A stretch of 31,296 nt of DNA from Nemertoderma westbladi (lineage: Eukaryota > Xenacoelomorpha > Nemertodermatida > Nemertodermatidae). Positions within the stretch are counted from its first letter, which is position 1. Each line of letters opens with the position of its first letter. The notes under the pieces were generated by a model, which saw nothing but the letters and a program-made list of their open reading frames with translations, did not search any database and was not told where the DNA came from. The translations under genes were made by a program, and so were the position numbers. Shown here piece by piece: positions 20,069-30,700 of this stretch. The DNA lies in assembly GCA_032718475.1 (NCBI GenBank), contig JAUCBJ010008284.1, forward strand, positions 1 to 31,296. The letters are read 5' to 3'.

Positions 20069-21097
20069 CATAGATAGATAGATTTATTTTTTCATTATGT
20101 AAAAACAATAACAAATACACCAAACAATGTACCGATATAAAGGTATTGTCCAACATAACATATAGGATTACCCCTAAAGCTTTGCAGCTTATTTCCAAGG
20201 GCGTCCTTTATGTTACTTGGTTACAAATACAATATTACACTACGCTAACCTAAAACCAATATAAAACGTAATTACACTATGTACATGTACAACTTTACCG
20301 AGAGCGTGACAATATCCGACTCAACGATAAAGATGTAATGTGCAGAACAATTTATTATAAAACGTAATTACAGTATAAATAGTAAATAATTAATAAACTA
20401 ATAACTTACTGTAGGACTATAGTACCTATTTTTACATTGCTCACGGAGGTGAGATTTAACTGCAGATTTAAAAGAATGTTGATTATTTAGGTTTTTAATT
20501 TCATTAGGCAGAGCGTTCCAATTTTTAATACAGTTAAAAAAGAAAGTATCAGATTCGAAGGATTTACAATTCGGGAAGTAAAAGTTTGAAGCACTTGCTC
20601 TGGTACTGTAAGAGTGTGTATCGCGTACTCTGTTGAATTTTTGTTTTAGGTAATTGGGACACTTACCATTATACACTTTATGCACATGGTTAAGGCCTAT
20701 AGCTGCTTAACTCTACCATCTTATTTAAGTAGTCCAGATTCAGAAAAGTCATCTGGAGTTAGGTGGTGCCTAGGTTTGTAGTCTTTAATAAATCGTACTA
20801 CTTTATTCTGAGCTACTCGTAATTTACATTTAAAGCTGTTTAGTTAACTAAACAGCTTTAACTGTTTTAAAAACAAAACAAACAAAACGAAAGCTTTAAA
20901 GCCTTCATACCAAGAAGAGCAGGCATAATCCATGTGACACTGTATTAAAGAAGAGCAAAGTAACTTGCGGGAGTCGGTATTTAAACTATATTTATTTCTG
21001 TATAGAAACCTAAGCCTATTGTTAACTTTCGAGAAAATATTTTTCACTGTGCTTTCTCCTGATAAGCAGTTATCCAATGTGACTCCAAAGAAGCATT
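20069..21097 (-). pseudogene. LINE D, 3' part: CR1-like non-LTR retrotransposon
   Basis: This continues on the minus strand the reverse transcriptase of the segment at 22575-22887, beyond the LINE C insertion: TLDNCLSGESTVKNIFSKVN, then RLRFLYRNKYSL and a MDYACSSWY box, then KCPNYLKQKF and SHLREQCKNRYY near the C-terminus, with a stop at about 20398. Stops and frame changes near 20700-20885, including a 32-bp palindrome, break the frame. The 3' UTR contains GGAAATAAGCTG and ends in AATAAATCTATCTATCTATG, a short tandem tail as in CR1-type LINEs. GTTTACA at 20062-20068 and 22888-22894 is a 7-bp candidate target duplication for the whole LINE D. Confidence 0.82.
20830..20861. repeat. 32-bp perfect palindrome in LINE D
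   Basis: TTAAAGCTGTTTAGTT (20830-20845) is followed directly by its exact reverse complement. It introduces stops into the LINE D frame and has no spacer between its arms. Confidence 0.9.
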
Positions 21098-22574
21098 AAA
21101 AGCATGTCCAATAATAAAGCGAGTGGATTAGATGAAATCCCAGCGGAGGTATGGAAAACCGGAGTGCTAAATAGACCATTATTGAATGTTTGCAACCGGA
21201 TGTTAAAAGGGGAAAAGCCACCACCAATTTGGACTAAAGGTCAACTAAAGCCTCTCCCCAAGAAAGGAGACCTCGGCATACCAACAAACTATCGTGGGAT
21301 CTGTCTGCTTGTGGTAGCTGCCAAAATATACAATAAAATGATTCTATATAGGATTAGGCCTCACATAGAGAAACTACTGCGTAAGAGCCAAAACGGATTT
21401 CGACCAAGTAGATCAACAATAGCTCAGATACTTGCACTACGGAGACTGATTGAAGGAATTAAGTCAAAGAATCTCCCCGCAGTCATGACTTTTGTGGACT
21501 TCAAGAAGGCATTCGACTCCATCCATAGAGGTAAAATGCTTGAAATCCTAAGAGCTTATGGAATACCAGAAGTAATTGTTGCTGGCATTGGATTGTTATA
21601 TTGTGACACAGAAGCGCAGGTACTCTCACCAGATGGTGAAACTGAGTTTTTCTCAATCCTGGCTGGCGTACTGCAAGGTGACACATTAGCACCATTACTA
21701 TTTGTAATTGTGCTGGATTACGCAATGAGGACGGCCACAAAGGGTGAAGATCTGGGATTCACACTTCAAGAACGCAGAAGTAGTAGATATCCGGCAACTA
21801 CAGTCACAGACACCGACTTTGCGGATGACATCGCCCTGCTCTCTAATACGCTAGCAGATGCACAGCTTCTACTAAATAAAGTGGAGAGGGCTGCTAAGGA
21901 GGTTGGATTGCATATAAATGCTACCAAGACCGAATTCATGACCTTTAATGTTGATGGAAACTTGACAACCATTGATAATAATCAACTAAGGAAGGTCGAT
22001 GACTTCCAGTACCTTGGATCATGGATAGAGAGTAGCAAAAAGGACATAGAAGTTAGGAAAGCAAAGGCTTGGGTAGCTCTATCAAAAATGGATACCATCT
22101 GGAAATCAGATCTCTCCAGGCACCTGAAGACTAAGTTCTTTCGAGCCACAGTGGAAAGTGTATTTTTATACGGGGGTGAGACCTGGACACTGACTAAATC
22201 ACTTGAACAACGAATTGATGGTTGCTACACAAGACTACTAAGGGCAGCCCTAAACATCAGCTGGAGACAACACATGACAAACGCCGAGCTTTATGGTACA
22301 ATACCACCTGTATCAACCACCCTCCGTGAACGCAGATTAAGATTCAGTGGGCACTGCTGGCGAAGTAAAGACGAGGTCATACCATATCTACTTCTCTGGC
22401 AACCAACTCATGGAAAGTGTAGTCGTGGACGACCTGCCATAACATATATAGATCAACTTGAAAGGGATACTGAACTTGGAAGAAACGAAATTGCGACAAC
22501 TATGGAGAATCGGGAAGCCTGGAAGGATCTCATTTCCACTGTCCGAGTTCGCTCGACCAAGTAGTAGTAGTAGT
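21098..22574 (+). mobile_element. LINE C: 5'-truncated non-LTR retrotransposon nested in LINE D
   Basis: It lies in opposite orientation inside LINE D, splitting that element's YLGATLD region. It begins inside the reverse transcriptase and ends in a (TAG)4 TAA tail (22562-22576). The LINE D sequence on the two sides (AATGTG with partial similarity beyond) looks like a diverged target duplication, so the insertion is not recent even though the frame is open. Confidence 0.85.
21104..22564 (+). CDS. LINE C reverse transcriptase, N-terminally truncated
   Basis: A 486-codon open frame. It starts at NNKASGLDEIPAEVW, the conserved beginning of the reverse transcriptase domain, so the endonuclease part is gone; the ATG at 21104 is only the first available one. 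It contains motif A (FVDFKKAFDS, about residues 142-151), motif B (GVLQGDTLAPLLFV, about residue 190), the FADD catalytic box (about residue 239) and the thumb/C-terminal region (DDFQYLGSWIES, LYGGETWTLT, RRLRFSGHCWR). The enzyme would copy LINE RNA at the target site. The stop codon is the first TAG of the tail, so there is no separate 3' UTR. Promoterless and truncated, it is probably inactive. The clade is not settled (RTE/L2-like by motif pattern). Confidence 0.9.
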   Translation: MSNNKASGLDEIPAEVWKTGVLNRPLLNVCNRMLKGEKPPPIWTKGQLKPLPKKGDLGIPTNYRGICLLVVAAKIYNKMILYRIRPHIEKLLRKSQNGFRPSRSTIAQILALRRLIEGIKSKNLPAVMTFVDFKKAFDSIHRGKMLEILRAYGIPEVIVAGIGLLYCDTEAQVLSPDGETEFFSILAGVLQGDTLAPLLFVIVLDYAMRTATKGEDLGFTLQERRSSRYPATTVTDTDFADDIALLSNTLADAQLLLNKVERAAKEVGLHINATKTEFMTFNVDGNLTTIDNNQLRKVDDFQYLGSWIESSKKDIEVRKAKAWVALSKMDTIWKSDLSRHLKTKFFRATVESVFLYGGETWTLTKSLEQRIDGCYTRLLRAALNISWRQHMTNAELYGTIPPVSTTLRERRLRFSGHCWRSKDEVIPYLLLWQPTHGKCSRGRPAITYIDQLERDTELGRNEIATTMENREAWKDLISTVRVRSTK

Positions 22575-22887
22575 AATGTGGCGCCTAAATATTTAACTTC
22601 CTTTTTATTTTCAATCTTATGTCCATTACTAGTGACTTCAAACTTAGTTACTTTCTTTAACTTTCTTTTGGAACCAAACAAAATACTTTCAGTCTTACCG
22701 TAGTGAATGGATAGCTTATTATCAACCAACCACTCATTACAGGATTCTAGAACTGCACTTAACTTTTGGGAAATATGGATAGGATCTTTATGAGAGAAAA
22801 TAAGAGCACTGTCGTCGGCATATAAAATGAGTTTAAAATCGGGATCTATACTACTTATCATATCATTTACATAGCATACAAAAAGCA
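22575..22887 (-). pseudogene. LINE D, 5' part: reverse transcriptase with YADD box
   Basis: On the minus strand it encodes FKLILYADDSALIFSHKD (the YADD active site) followed by SIHYGKTESILFGSKRK and KKEVKYLGATL, where LINE C interrupts it; the rest lies at 20069-21097. The 5' end at about 22887 is a truncation: nothing of the fingers or endonuclease is present. Motif pattern and 3' tail fit the CR1/Jockey group. Confidence 0.85.
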
Positions 22888-23787
22888 GTTTACAACTAAA
22901 TTAAATATTTTTTTTTTAAATTTACAAAATTAAAAAAATGTTTTTTATCTGTTTTATAGTTTGAAGAAGGGCTTTAATATGGTGACATCGGTTTTCACCA
23001 TAGAATTATTTTCTGACCACAAAACAGCACTTTTGAACTACAGTATTTATGGGAGATATTCACGACTCTGTATAAAACAACCTTTTTCTCAGTTTGTCGA
23101 TTTTGAATATCTTCATCACTAAATTCGCTTCTACTTTTTTATTTTTTACTCAGTTGTCATCAAACATATAATAAAATGTTGAGCAGCTTTAGGGTTTTTA
23201 GGGGTTATAGCTAGAATAATTGTGAGTATTGGTTTGGTAAAACACGGCCATTTGGACACTCTAGAACCGATTTTGTAACTATTACCCTTTGTCTATCACA
23301 AATATTTAATTCCCAAAATATAGCCCGATAATATTAAAACGCCCCCCATATATTTTTCCAAAAAATAATTTCATGCTGGAATTTTCCTAGAATATAGCCT
23401 ACATATCTAAGCTTATTGTGCCAATCTCTTGAACCGAGAACTTCAATCCAGTAGTTGGTTGGAATTACTGATCCTTAAACATGATATATTTTACATTGCC
23501 TCAAACTTGATACAATTATTGAAAAAAATCGACCTGCACATAAAGTGCCAAATTTTTCGAACAAATGGATTATGAAGCGATCCACACTCAAGATTCAATG
23601 TATTCAATGTAAAAGATCACAGATCCACAGATTACGAAGCTCTGTTGACAAGCGGATTTATGCAGCCTGTTGATAATTATTGATAATATTTGGAAACTAA
23701 ATAAACTAAATACGAATATTTTAGAATGGGACGAACCAACTCTTTTATGGAAGTGGCACTTTGCTTTCTTGACAATGCTGGTTACTA
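22888..23787. other. AT-rich non-coding spacer
   Basis: Very AT-rich with T and A runs (about 22904-22940). No gene, RNA or repeat recognised. Confidence 0.5.
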
Positions 23788-23796
23788 ACGCCTACC

Positions 23797-23870
23797 TACT
23801 ACTACTAGGATCGGCATGCTGCATTGCAGCTGCATTTTTAAGAATGCTGTGCCGGCTTGTCAACAAAACT
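23797..23870 (-). mobile_element. 74-bp 3' stub of the LINE A family
   Basis: From TACTACTACTAGGATCGGCA through GCTGTGCCGGCTT this is nearly identical to the 3' end of LINE A (15452-15527), including the (TAG)n tail. It is flanked by the perfect 9-bp direct repeat ACGCCTACC (23788-23796 and 23871-23879). It is an extreme 5' truncation made by target-primed reverse transcription. Confidence 0.92.
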
Positions 23871-23879
23871 ACGCCTACC

Positions 23880-24340
23880 AGTTTGTAAGTACATGTATTT
23901 GTGCTTTGTTCCTTCCTATGTGCATAATTTTGCACTTGTCATTTTTAAATACCACCACAATACGATTCATTTGTAAAGGTTAAAAGGAGGTTGTTTTAGA
24001 GGGACCCGTAAGTTAGGTATGGGGTGTGGAAATTGTAAATCATATAACATCATTTAGATAGAAAATCATAAATCACACAAAAAATATCGATTTGAAAATG
24101 ATCCAAAATCATAAACAAAAGCAAAACGCAAAGCGGTCGATATATAAACTAGCCTAATGGTCCTTAGATTCACACCACTAACATAATTTTATCTTTAATG
24201 CTACTTGCAGTACTCTAATTGGTTAATAAATGAATGCATCTGATAATGTTACAAGAATAGCATTATGCACTGTGTATTTGAATGTTGTTTAAATCCTTGT
24301 CATTGTTCGAATATGTTACGGTATATGGCGCTGTATCCAT
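23880..24340. other. AT-rich non-coding spacer
   Basis: No coding exon or structural RNA recognised. Confidence 0.5.
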
Positions 24341-24445
24341 AATATTAGTCATCATGCAGTATGCAATATTAGTCCGTTATGCAGTATGCAATATTAGTCC
24401 GTTATACTGTACGTAATATTAGTCCGTTGTGCAGCATGATATTTT
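24341..24445. repeat. 25-bp tandem repeat, about 4 degenerate copies
   Basis: The unit is CCGTTATGCAGTATGCAATA followed by TTAGT. The first and last copies are the most diverged. It lies just upstream of the BEL/Pao element. Confidence 0.8.
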
Positions 24446-24499
24446 AGATAAGGCATAATGACGCAATGATATTTAGATAGGGAAATCGGAACACCCATA

Positions 24500-24880
24500 T
24501 AGTTGAATCCATTCATTTTGTATAGTATGTAGCCCTACCTACGTAATTTTGTATTAGGTTATATGTAGATAGTTCCAGGGTAAGTTTATTCGGACCCTGG
24601 ATTCCGTGCTTGCTGATATTAGCTTTAGTAGGGCTAGCATATAGGGACGCTGTCCTGGCCATTCAGCAGCCAGAGACGTGAACCATTACCATATATGGTA
24701 ATAATTCGAGGAAGGGAAGCAAATAGGGCTACAATCCGGCCTCCTTATTGGACTAGCTGCTTCCAGGTTGGTCTAGTGCTAGCACGGACTGGAGAGCCAA
24801 TAAGAAAGCGATTGAGTCACCCTATTGCATCACCCCATCCGGATCACCTATAAATTGGCGGTGTGCCGGTAGAGCAACAA
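24500..24880 (+). promoter_or_regulatory. Probable U3 promoter of the BEL/Pao element
   Basis: A TATA box TATAAAT sits at 24849-24855 in CACCTATAAATTGGC. Upstream are an ATTGG and a CCAAT motif (about 24747 and 24797) and the 18-bp palindrome ATTACCATATATGGTAAT (24685-24702), whose centre CCATATATGG is a canonical CArG (SRF-binding) box. Transcription would start near 24880. The exact 5' LTR border is uncertain because the second LTR is outside the window. Confidence 0.55.
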
Positions 24881-27769
24881 CAATTCTACTCATCACATGA
24901 CACCTAGCCCTAGCACCTGTCTTGCTGTTGTTTTTTCTTGATATTTTCTGCAATTTGCTAATTTGATTAATTTTCGTGAAATGATTTGCTAGTGCGATTA
25001 CTTGCTTGTGTTTCTCAATAATTCCTTTGATTGCTGCTAATTACAATTGAACTATGATTTCTACCTTTGATTAATGGTTCTATGTGATTCTTTCTGCGCA
25101 ATAATCCTAAGGGATTCTGAGACTGTCAGACTTTGTGATTTGCATGCGCCGCTACGGTAGCTATTAGCGTCATGGAGAGCTAAGGTGCCAGTGGGCGGTG
25201 GGCGCATCGGGGGGTTGAGCGACTAGGAGAGAGCGGAGGATTCAAAGCGAGCAACGCTGGCCAGGGTCACCGTTGCGGGCGGGTAACTTGCACTGCGGCA
25301 CGCAGACCGATCGCCGGTACAGTAATTAGGGGGCTGATGATCCAGATTTTGTCTCTATTTGGTATTAGGGGGGCAGGAATTGGGTTAGTTAGGAATCCTA
25401 GATGTACCTGGGAGAGGCCTGCGCGTATTATAACGTTGAGTGTGGAGTACGAGTAGTGAATTGCACAATTGTAAACTGTGATTTCTAACGCTGATTGGTG
25501 TGTTATTGAAGTGTGCCTAAGATTACGAATGCTTAGATAGGCGCTCTTTGCCTTTGATTGATTTCTATTTCTTAGTTACGATAATTAGTTATTGATTAGG
25601 TCAAAGTAATACGGCAAATTAGGCTATTACTAGCGAAACCTGTTGCGTGATAAATTAGAATTACGTATTCTGGAACTCTTAGTAATTAGTACGCTGTTAA
25701 ATATTTGTGACTGTAATTAATTAGTAAAAATTAAGAATTAGTACGCAGCATAGCGGAGAGTAGCTAAGGTAATAATTAGTATACTGTAAACTATTCACGC
25801 TGAGCGGTTATTTGCATTAGCGGGCAATCAGCTAGAACGCACTATTCGGTACGCACGATACGCTAGTAATTTTGCTGGCCTAAAGCCAGTCGCGGGCAGT
25901 TTTAGACCCGGGGTGGTATTATCCACGTAGAAACAGATACTGTACCGTTTTGATATTTTAAATATTCTCGCATTCACACATTACGTTAGGGAACCTCCAG
26001 TATTCGCGATTAGAAAGACGTAGGTAATAGCGTGCTTTAATAAGTGATAGAATTAGGCGTAAGAATACTCTGAGTGCAAGGCCTCTCGCACTCGTCTTAA
26101 GTAAGCTTAGGGAGCCGACTCGGGTTTATTGTTTTGGTTATTCCCGCGTGGCTCATAGATTCGAACAGTTAGCTCTCTATCGAGCGATCGGTAGAGAAAG
26201 GAACAAGCGATTTTGCAGGAGTTGTGTAAAATTAGTAAAATATATTAGTGGACGGCAGATTAGCGCCATCTAACGGTAAGTAGCGGTTTTGTATTTAGCA
26301 ACCCTTACAATTTAGTAATAGCACGCTCCTGATCCCCTTTACTTAACAGTAGAGCAGTCTTCGTGTCTTATTGGTTAGGCGGGAACTTATTAGGTTGGCA
26401 GAGAAGTATACCAGTATTTGTCTGTTCAACAGTTCTGCTGTTAGTATAGAGGTCGCGGTTGTTTATCAGTAATACGCGTGGCTATTGCTTTGCTGTACTG
26501 CGTACAGTAAGGCAGATAGAGTATTCTTAGGCTGTTAGCTTAGATTATTGTTACTTTAGATTACTGATACTTCGTATCAGTAATACGCGTGTTATTGGCT
26601 GTTGCTTGCGGCAGTCAATAGTGTATTCTTAGGCTGATAGTAGTATCACAGTATTAAGTAATAAGTTGGAGCACGTGATCGTCTGCTGTAGGCTATAGGC
26701 TAGCGTACAGTAAGACATTGAGTTTATTCTATTAGGTTGTTAGTTTAGATTACTGTATTCACTGGCTGCGTACGATAGTACAGTAGTACATTAGGCTGAT
26801 TGCTGTTACTGCGTACGGTAGAAGGGACATTTGTTTTGCCGTACCATACACAGTATCATTAGGCTGTTAGGTTGGTGTACTGTTTTACTTACTGTACTGC
26901 ATACAGTGGATGTACGGTAGTGCGTTTTGCTAATTGCGAATACAGCAGTTCCTTAGGCCTTAGGGCAAACAGTAATTAGTAAGTTTTTTGAAATTATTAG
27001 CTAGGTTTGCGAGAATTCAGTTTTCGGTCAAAATTATTTTGTAAAATTCTAGAGTTTTGTACCGGTATGTTAGGTAACCGCTTAGTTATTTTATACCATC
27101 TGGAGATACATGGCAAGACGGAACTTCTGAGTTTGGGGTTCGTGTGGGTCTGCGGGTTCGGTTTGCAATCAGCGAAGGGACTGAATCTTTGGACGCGGAC
27201 GTGGAATCTCACAGCAAACAAGGTTAGTTGTTCTGTTGGCACCAGTGTGTTTGTGGAAGCAGTAAAAAATTATCGGTTGTTTAACTGCGAAGCTGAACTC
27301 AATTTATTAGTTAGGATATTTAGGTTTAGCCGGCCATGGTTTTGAATCGCTCAAGTTAGAGAGAGAGTTAGAGAGAGTCGCAACCCGAAGATGTAGCCAC
27401 GCGCTAGTGGATACATAATAATATTTGAAATTAAAATTACGTTGATTAGAGCTATATATATATAAAATTAGAAATATTCGGGCGGCAAATATTTTGAATA
27501 TTTTGTATTAGATTCAAAGTTATTTTGTGCTATACCGGTATTTAATGCTATATAATAGCTATATAATAATATTTTTGTTTAAATATTGTGCTAGTATTTG
27601 CTATAACTATATACCCCATTAAATTCACAATATTGCATTGCGAATTTATTCTGACATTTGGACCAACTGATTATTTGACAAATAATTTGACCGTATTTCG
27701 GTTAAATTATAATTATATCTCGAACTTTTGCGAGATATTTTTGCCGGAAGGCAAAACATTATTTAGACT
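24881..27769 (+). other. Long leader (R-U5 and 5' UTR) of the BEL/Pao element
   Basis: About 2.9 kb between the putative start of transcription and the gag ATG, with no substantial ATG-initiated frame. I could not identify the LTR end or primer-binding site. The segment 26400-26950 has loosely repeated TTAGGCTGTTAG and TACTGCGTACAGTA phrases. A perfect 11-bp-stem hairpin, ATTACTGATAC-TTC-GTATCAGTAAT, is at 26560-26584. A consensus-like donor ACGGTAAGT lies near 26272-26280, so part of the leader might be spliced out. A purine-rich GAGAGAG stretch lies at 27359-27378. Confidence 0.5.
26560..26584 (+). other. Perfect hairpin in the retroelement leader
   Basis: An 11-bp perfect stem with a 3-nt TTC loop in the leader of the BEL/Pao RNA. 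It could be a structural element for packaging or translation, but no function is shown by sequence. Confidence 0.6.
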
Positions 27770-30700
27770 ATGAGTGTCTCAGACAAGGAGGCACTAGAGG
27801 ACAGCTATGAGACGGCGGCTGGACCGCCGACTGACGATAGCGTCAATATTACTGTTGACGACAATGCCGACTATGACGACGCAGCGAGCGACGCTGACGT
27901 AAGTGAACAGGAGGACGAGACAGTGACTAGTGAGGAAGAACAACAACCTCAGGTAATAGTATTAGGATCCCCTACCGCTACTGTAAGGAAGGATTGTACA
28001 GCAACCCGACCAGAGGTGAGTGATAAGGAGGGTAGTGTAGCAGAAGCGAGAGCCCGGAGCCCGGTTTCCAGACCTGTGGGTATGGTAAGTGCCGTGGTCC
28101 CAGCGGCTGTAAGGAGTACCCGTAGTTCCCGAAATAATCCTTCAAGTCCACCGAGTGTAAGTCAGGTAAGTGATAGAGAGTTCGACATCGCGATAAAGAA
28201 GAAACTTCGCGCGCATGCCGGACATATAACTCGGACGGCGGACAAGGTAAGGAAGATGTTAGCTGACTCAGCCAACATCGGGAGGGTAGAGTTAGTAGAG
28301 ATTAGAAGAGGATATAACTCAGCGTTATTCAAGCAGACGGAGGAGCTTGCAGTCCTAGCGAAGAAGGCAGTAGAGTCTCAGTCGAGCGACGTAGCAACGA
28401 GGATTTACGACAGGGTTTTAGCAGCCTTGTTAGAGCACCGCGAGTTATCGGAGCGATTCCGACGAGTTAGGACGGAGAACTGGCTGCTATGGACATCACA
28501 AGCGCAGGCGACTCAAGTGAGTGACGCAGAGCTGAGAGAGTTAGTGGAGCGAGAAGAGATCCAAGACAAGGAGGAGCGCAGGTATCAAAGGGAAGTTACT
28601 AGCTGGCTGATGCAGAATGGAGTGGTGGTACCAGGTCAGGTGCTACCGACGACGGAGAACATTCAACAGAGGACGTTGACTCCACCCGATGATGCATCTA
28701 GAGACAGCGGCGATTCCCAGGTTAGTCACGCGCGAGGTAAGGTAATATGTGCTAGATCCCTTGTTTCGCACAACTCGGCGGAGGAGAGAAGACGCCGACT
28801 GGACGAACAGCAGGCGGAAGTTTTGCGTGCATCGGAAGCACGGAAGGAAGCCGAGCGGGAACGGGAGCGAACACGTAAGTTAGACGCAAAGTTGCGAGAG
28901 TTGGAAGAGAAAGGTAAGCGCGAGCAAGCGGAACGCGAACGCAAGGAACGCGAACTCCAGCTCGAACGCGAACAGAAGGAACGCGAACTCCAGCTCGAAC
29001 GCGAACAGAAGGAACGCGAACTCCAGCTCGAACGCGAACAGAAGGAACGCGAACTCCAGCTCGAACGCGAGCGCAAGGAGCGCGAACTTGAGCGCGAGAG
29101 GGAGCGACGGGCGTTGTATGAAGAGAAGGCGCGTGTGGAAGAAGAGGGCGCAGCGAGACGAGCAAGGGAGGAAGAAGAACGTAAACTGGCGCAGTTGGAA
29201 AGTGCGAGATTAAGTTTAGAGAGCGAAGAACGGACTAGGAAGGCGAACGAAATCGCCGAGAAGGGGATGCGAATGATCGAAGAATGTGGGGCGAGTGTAG
29301 GGACAGAGTTACGAGAACTGTTCGCACTGCAGAAGGCCGAACAGGAAGCGAGAACTCCGACCATACGCGAGTCGACGACGACCAGAATTCCTATACCCGG
29401 TCCAGCTATTACGAGTACACGGATCGCTAAACCGTTCTCTACATATCGCACGCCAGTTGGTATTAGTGCTTCACCCATCGCGCAGAATCCACGTCATCAG
29501 AACATCGCACCACTACACACCGAACACGACGACGAAGAGTTTAGAGAAACTCCGACAGGACGAGTACTTGGCGAACCGAACCCGCGGGTTTGGAATACGC
29601 GGACGGAGCGCCGACCCAGTTCGACGGAGAACTTCCGGGTTAAACCGGAAGAGGGATCATATGAGAGACAGCGGATTACTCAGATAGAGCCGACTATACA
29701 ACAGAACCCTAGCCAGGAATTTATTACGAGGGATGAGTTAAGTGCTAGTTTAGCGCAAGCTATATCGCCGCACATCCAACCTATAACGGACATGCTTAGC
29801 AACCTACGGTTAAAGGAAGCAGCCCAGGTAAGAAGTAATTCTAATCCTAGCAGGCCTGAGTTAGATAAAGTCCAGCCTAGTCAACGAGTACGCATATCGG
29901 AGGAGACTATACCACATAGACCTCAGGTAAGGACGCCTGTCCCGAATATCCATAACCCCAATTTCGAAAACTCAGCCGAGAAATTTATTGAGGATGCTTG
30001 GGTCAGGGCCTCGGCGCGCAAATCATCGCGAGCGCTAAGGACTGACACCGAGTCAAGCGATGAAGAGGAAGAAATGAGACGTCAGAAGTCCCGAAACTAT
30101 AAGGAAAGAAGGACCGACGCGGAGCAGGTAAGTTGGAACCACCGGGAAAGGACCAGACTTAACAACCCTGCGGAACTAAACCATTTGTTAACCCGGAACG
30201 ACGCAACCCTTAGGGACATAGGTAAGTTTGCTGCTAGGCAAGGACTGCCGACGCAACAACCCCAGAAGTTTATGGGCAACCATAAACATTGGAGGACTTT
30301 CAAAACCTATGTCGACGAGCAGCTAACCAACAGCACCTTTACTCCCAACGAGAAGTTCAACTATTTGCTTCAGATGCTCCATCGAGAACCTAGAGCCATT
30401 GCGGATAACTTCGTCGGCAACGAAAGAGCATTCGAGTTAGCGATGAAGACGCTTAGCGACATCTACGGGAATAAAACCAAGATGGCGCAGTCGATAGTAG
30501 AAGACTTGGGTAAGGGCGGAAGGATTACAACTCCGTTAGAGCTGTTGAACTTAGCGAACGCTATTTCGAACGCATTGGACATCTTGAGGACGGTGAATCT
30601 ACCTCATCATGGTGATCACGCCGAAGTTTTGAAGAGCGTAATAAGACGTCTAAACATGCGTTACCGACAGAAATGGCGCAAATTAGAGAATAAGTTGGAG

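Noticed and set aside
23670-23888. Plus-strand frame around the LINE stub
   Set aside because: Much of it is the antisense of the 74-bp LINE stub plus a target duplication; no domain.
25120-25930. Primer-binding site of the BEL/Pao element
   Set aside because: No stretch convincingly complementary to a tRNA 3' end could be picked out by eye, and without the 3' LTR the border cannot be set.
27007-27345. A 112-codon frame in the BEL/Pao leader
   Set aside because: It begins with TTG rather than ATG and has no recognisable domain; at most an accidental upstream frame.
28726-29478. Serine/arginine-rich frames on the minus strand
   Set aside because: Antisense shadow of the Glu/Arg coiled coil in the plus-strand gag frame, which carries recognisable domains.
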